DNA of 64,000 bases from Zobellia barbeyronii (GTDB lineage: Bacteria > Bacteroidota > Bacteroidia > Flavobacteriales > Flavobacteriaceae): assembly GCF_018603515.1 (NCBI RefSeq), contig NZ_JACATN010000001.1, forward strand, positions 310,001 through 374,000. Direction: 5' to 3'. The notes beneath the pieces were generated by a model. That model worked only from the letters and a program-made list of their open reading frames with translations. It made no database searches and had not been told where the DNA came from. Numbering within the stretch: the first letter of the stretch is position 1; every line of letters starts with the position of its first letter. The translations under genes and the position numbers were made by a program. This document shows positions 62,617-64,000 of this stretch, piece by piece.

Positions 62617-63351
62617 ATGAAACTAGAAAGCAAAGTAATCATCGTAACGGGAGCCTCAAGAGGCATAGGAAAAGAAATTGCAATTTTGTTGGCCAAAAAC
62701 GGAGCTTCAGTAATTGTAAACCACTCAAACAGTGAAGATGAAGCCAAAAACACAGTAGAAACTATACTTAGCAACGGTGGTAAGGCCATTGCAGTAAAAG
62801 CTGATGTTAGTGACGAAATTCAAGTGACCGAATTGTTTGACCAAGCCATTAAAACCTATGGCAAGGTAGACGTGTTAATCAATAACGCGGGAGTTATGGT
62901 TTCAAAAAAACTAAAAGACAATACGCAAGAAGATTTTAGTAGACAATTTGATATTAATGTAAAAGGCGTTTTCAACACACTAAAAGAAGCAGATGCCAAG
63001 CTGGCCGATAATGGTAATATTATTAATATATCATCCAGTACCGTTAAATTAATGTTTCCAACCTATTCCTTATACTCTGCATCAAAAGCAGCAGTAGAGC
63101 AAATGACCCGTGTTTTCTCAAAAGAAATAGGCAGAGGTATTTCTGTAAACGCTCTTGCACCGGGTGCAACTGAAACAGATTTATTCATGAAAGGAAAATC
63201 GCAAGAAACTATTGATAAGCTAAGTTCTATGAACGCTTTTAATAGACTGGCAAAACCAATAGATATTGCCCGCGTTGCATTGTTTCTAGCTAGCGATGAT
63301 TCTAAGTGGATTTCAGGCCAAGTTATAGGTGCAAATGGGGCATTGGTTTAA
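62617..63351 (+). CDS. short-chain dehydrogenase/reductase
   Basis: The protein of about 244 residues uses the ATG at 62617 (MKLESKVIIVTG); the frame extends upstream only to a TTG at 62608. The Rossmann motif TGASRGIG is at residues 11-18, NNAG in the middle, the Ser of ISSSTVK near 140, and the catalytic pair Tyr153 and Lys157 in YSASK. It is a classical SDR acting on an unknown alcohol or ketone with NAD(P). It belongs to the TetR/dehalogenase group and is closed by a terminator. Confidence 0.93.
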   Translation: MKLESKVIIVTGASRGIGKEIAILLAKNGASVIVNHSNSEDEAKNTVETILSNGGKAIAVKADVSDEIQVTELFDQAIKTYGKVDVLINNAGVMVSKKLKDNTQEDFSRQFDINVKGVFNTLKEADAKLADNGNIINISSSTVKLMFPTYSLYSASKAAVEQMTRVFSKEIGRGISVNALAPGATETDLFMKGKSQETIDKLSSMNAFNRLAKPIDIARVALFLASDDSKWISGQVIGANGALV

Positions 63352-63460
63352 ATGATAGTATGTATTAAGTAAAAATCTGTCCAAAAATAAATCAACCTAA
63401 TAATTTTAGCATGCTATTCTAAAATTCATAAAGGAACTTCTGGTTTATTATTTAACTTAG

Positions 63461-63498
63461 GGTCATCTCGTTAGTCTGTAACGAGATGACCTTTTTTT
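63461..63498 (+). terminator. intrinsic terminator after the SDR gene
   Basis: The stem GGTCATCTCGTTA / TAACGAGATGACC has 13 perfect pairs and a five-base loop, followed by seven T. It stands 109 bp after the SDR stop. Confidence 0.92.
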
Positions 63499-63538
63499 AT
63501 GCGCAGAGCATCCAAAACTATTTATACAAAACCCGAAT

Positions 63539-64000
63539 ATGATAAAAACTAAAGTTTTCTGTTTACTGGTAGTATTAACGTTAGGTTTTTATAGTTGTAA
63601 AGAACAAAAGACGGCACAAACAGATAATAAGGCCATAGAGCTATCTGAATTAACTGTTTCAGATATTCACAAGGCATATGAAGAAGGTTCTTTTAATAGT
63701 GAACAATTGGTTCAGGCATATGTAGAAAGAATCAAGGATTTTGACGGCACTATAAATGCAATCACCACACTAAATCCAAAGGCGCTTGAGATTGCTAAAG
63801 CCCTTGATAAGGAATATAAAGAAACTGGCATTTTACGCCCCTTACATGGAATTCCAATAATTGTAAAAGACAATATTAATACCGCTGGTCTACCAACAAC
63901 AGCCGGTTCATTGGCCTTAAAGGATTTTATACCTGAGGAAGATGCATTTATTATTAAAAAACTTGTTGAAGCCGGGGCTATAGTTATTGCCAAGTCTAAC
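63539..64000 (+). CDS. amidase-signature family lipoprotein (5' part only)
   Basis: The reading frame starts with ATG at 63539 and runs off the window after 154 codons. A lipoprotein signal (LTLGFYSC, Cys20) is followed by the amidase-signature start ELSVxDI-like segment (ELTVSDIHKAYEEGSFNSEQLV) and LHGIPIIVKDNINTAGLPTT, with the catalytic Lys at residue 110. The Ser residues of the Ser-cisSer-Lys triad lie beyond the end. Amidase-signature enzymes hydrolyse amides; the substrate is unknown. It follows the terminator of the SDR gene, so it is a new unit. Confidence 0.9.
   Translation, partial: MIKTKVFCLLVVLTLGFYSCKEQKTAQTDNKAIELSELTVSDIHKAYEEGSFNSEQLVQAYVERIKDFDGTINAITTLNPKALEIAKALDKEYKETGILRPLHGIPIIVKDNINTAGLPTTAGSLALKDFIPEEDAFIIKKLVEAGAIVIAKSN

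Overview
The window looks like chromosomal DNA of a marine or environmental member of the Flavobacteriaceae (Bacteroidota). The grounds are AT-rich DNA, a SusC/SusD pair, a type IX secretion (T9SS) type-B sorting domain followed by a PorP/SprF gene, mevalonate-pathway genes, many lipoproteins with a short LxxSC-type lipobox, a PycTM-type (DUF5706) membrane protein, and few Shine-Dalgarno sequences. The genus cannot be fixed from sequence alone. No rRNA, tRNA, CRISPR array or complete insertion sequence was recognised.

Layout. 1-1.6 kb: end of an arginine-biosynthesis block (argE-like 3' end, argH). 1.6-4.9 kb: an M1-family peptidase, a small outer-membrane barrel gene, and a decayed second copy of the last 198 bp of the peptidase gene. 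4.9-14.9 kb: a surface locus with a metzincin lipoprotein, a 2651-residue BspA/Fn3-like adhesin with a T9SS sorting domain, and its PorP/SprF partner. 15-20.6 kb: an isoprenoid block (diphosphomevalonate decarboxylase, GHMP/mevalonate kinase, UbiA prenyltransferase) with a nitrilase, a TspO gene and an RluB-like protein that lacks the family's catalytic Asp. 20.6-36 kb: a gluco-oligosaccharide utilisation locus. LacI regulator, beta-phosphoglucomutase, GH65 phosphorylase and GH13 hydrolase lie on the minus strand with three housekeeping genes behind them; SusC/SusD diverge on the plus strand; a sodium/solute symporter lies beyond. A near-perfect LacI-type operator sits between the regulator and susC. 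36-49.4 kb: a plus-strand gene train with three consecutive FG-GAP/ASPIC-UnbV lipoproteins, a vanadium-haloperoxidase/PAP2-type enzyme, a GyrI-like protein and a beta-propeller-like lipoprotein.

49.4-58.5 kb: a group with a signalling flavour. It holds a 1250-residue lipoprotein that joins a calcineurin-type phosphoesterase, a segment with HipA/Fam20/CotH-like kinase signatures and an outer-membrane barrel; an HD-domain/PycTM membrane protein; a large GAF protein; a second phosphoesterase; and a coiled-coil lipoprotein. 58.6-60.1 kb: an AT-rich AlbA_2/RecG-like gene framed exactly by 22-bp direct repeats, which looks like a one-gene mobile cassette. 60.2-64 kb: a DUF1684 protein, an AraC-type remnant, a TetR regulator with a Tat-exported haloacid dehalogenase and a short-chain dehydrogenase, and the start of an amidase lipoprotein.

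Best candidates for undescribed biology: the repeat-framed AlbA_2 cassette, the phosphoesterase/kinase-like/barrel fusion beside the HD-PycTM gene, and the triplicated UnbV lipoproteins coupled to a haloperoxidase-type enzyme. All functional statements come from reading motifs; no database search was run.
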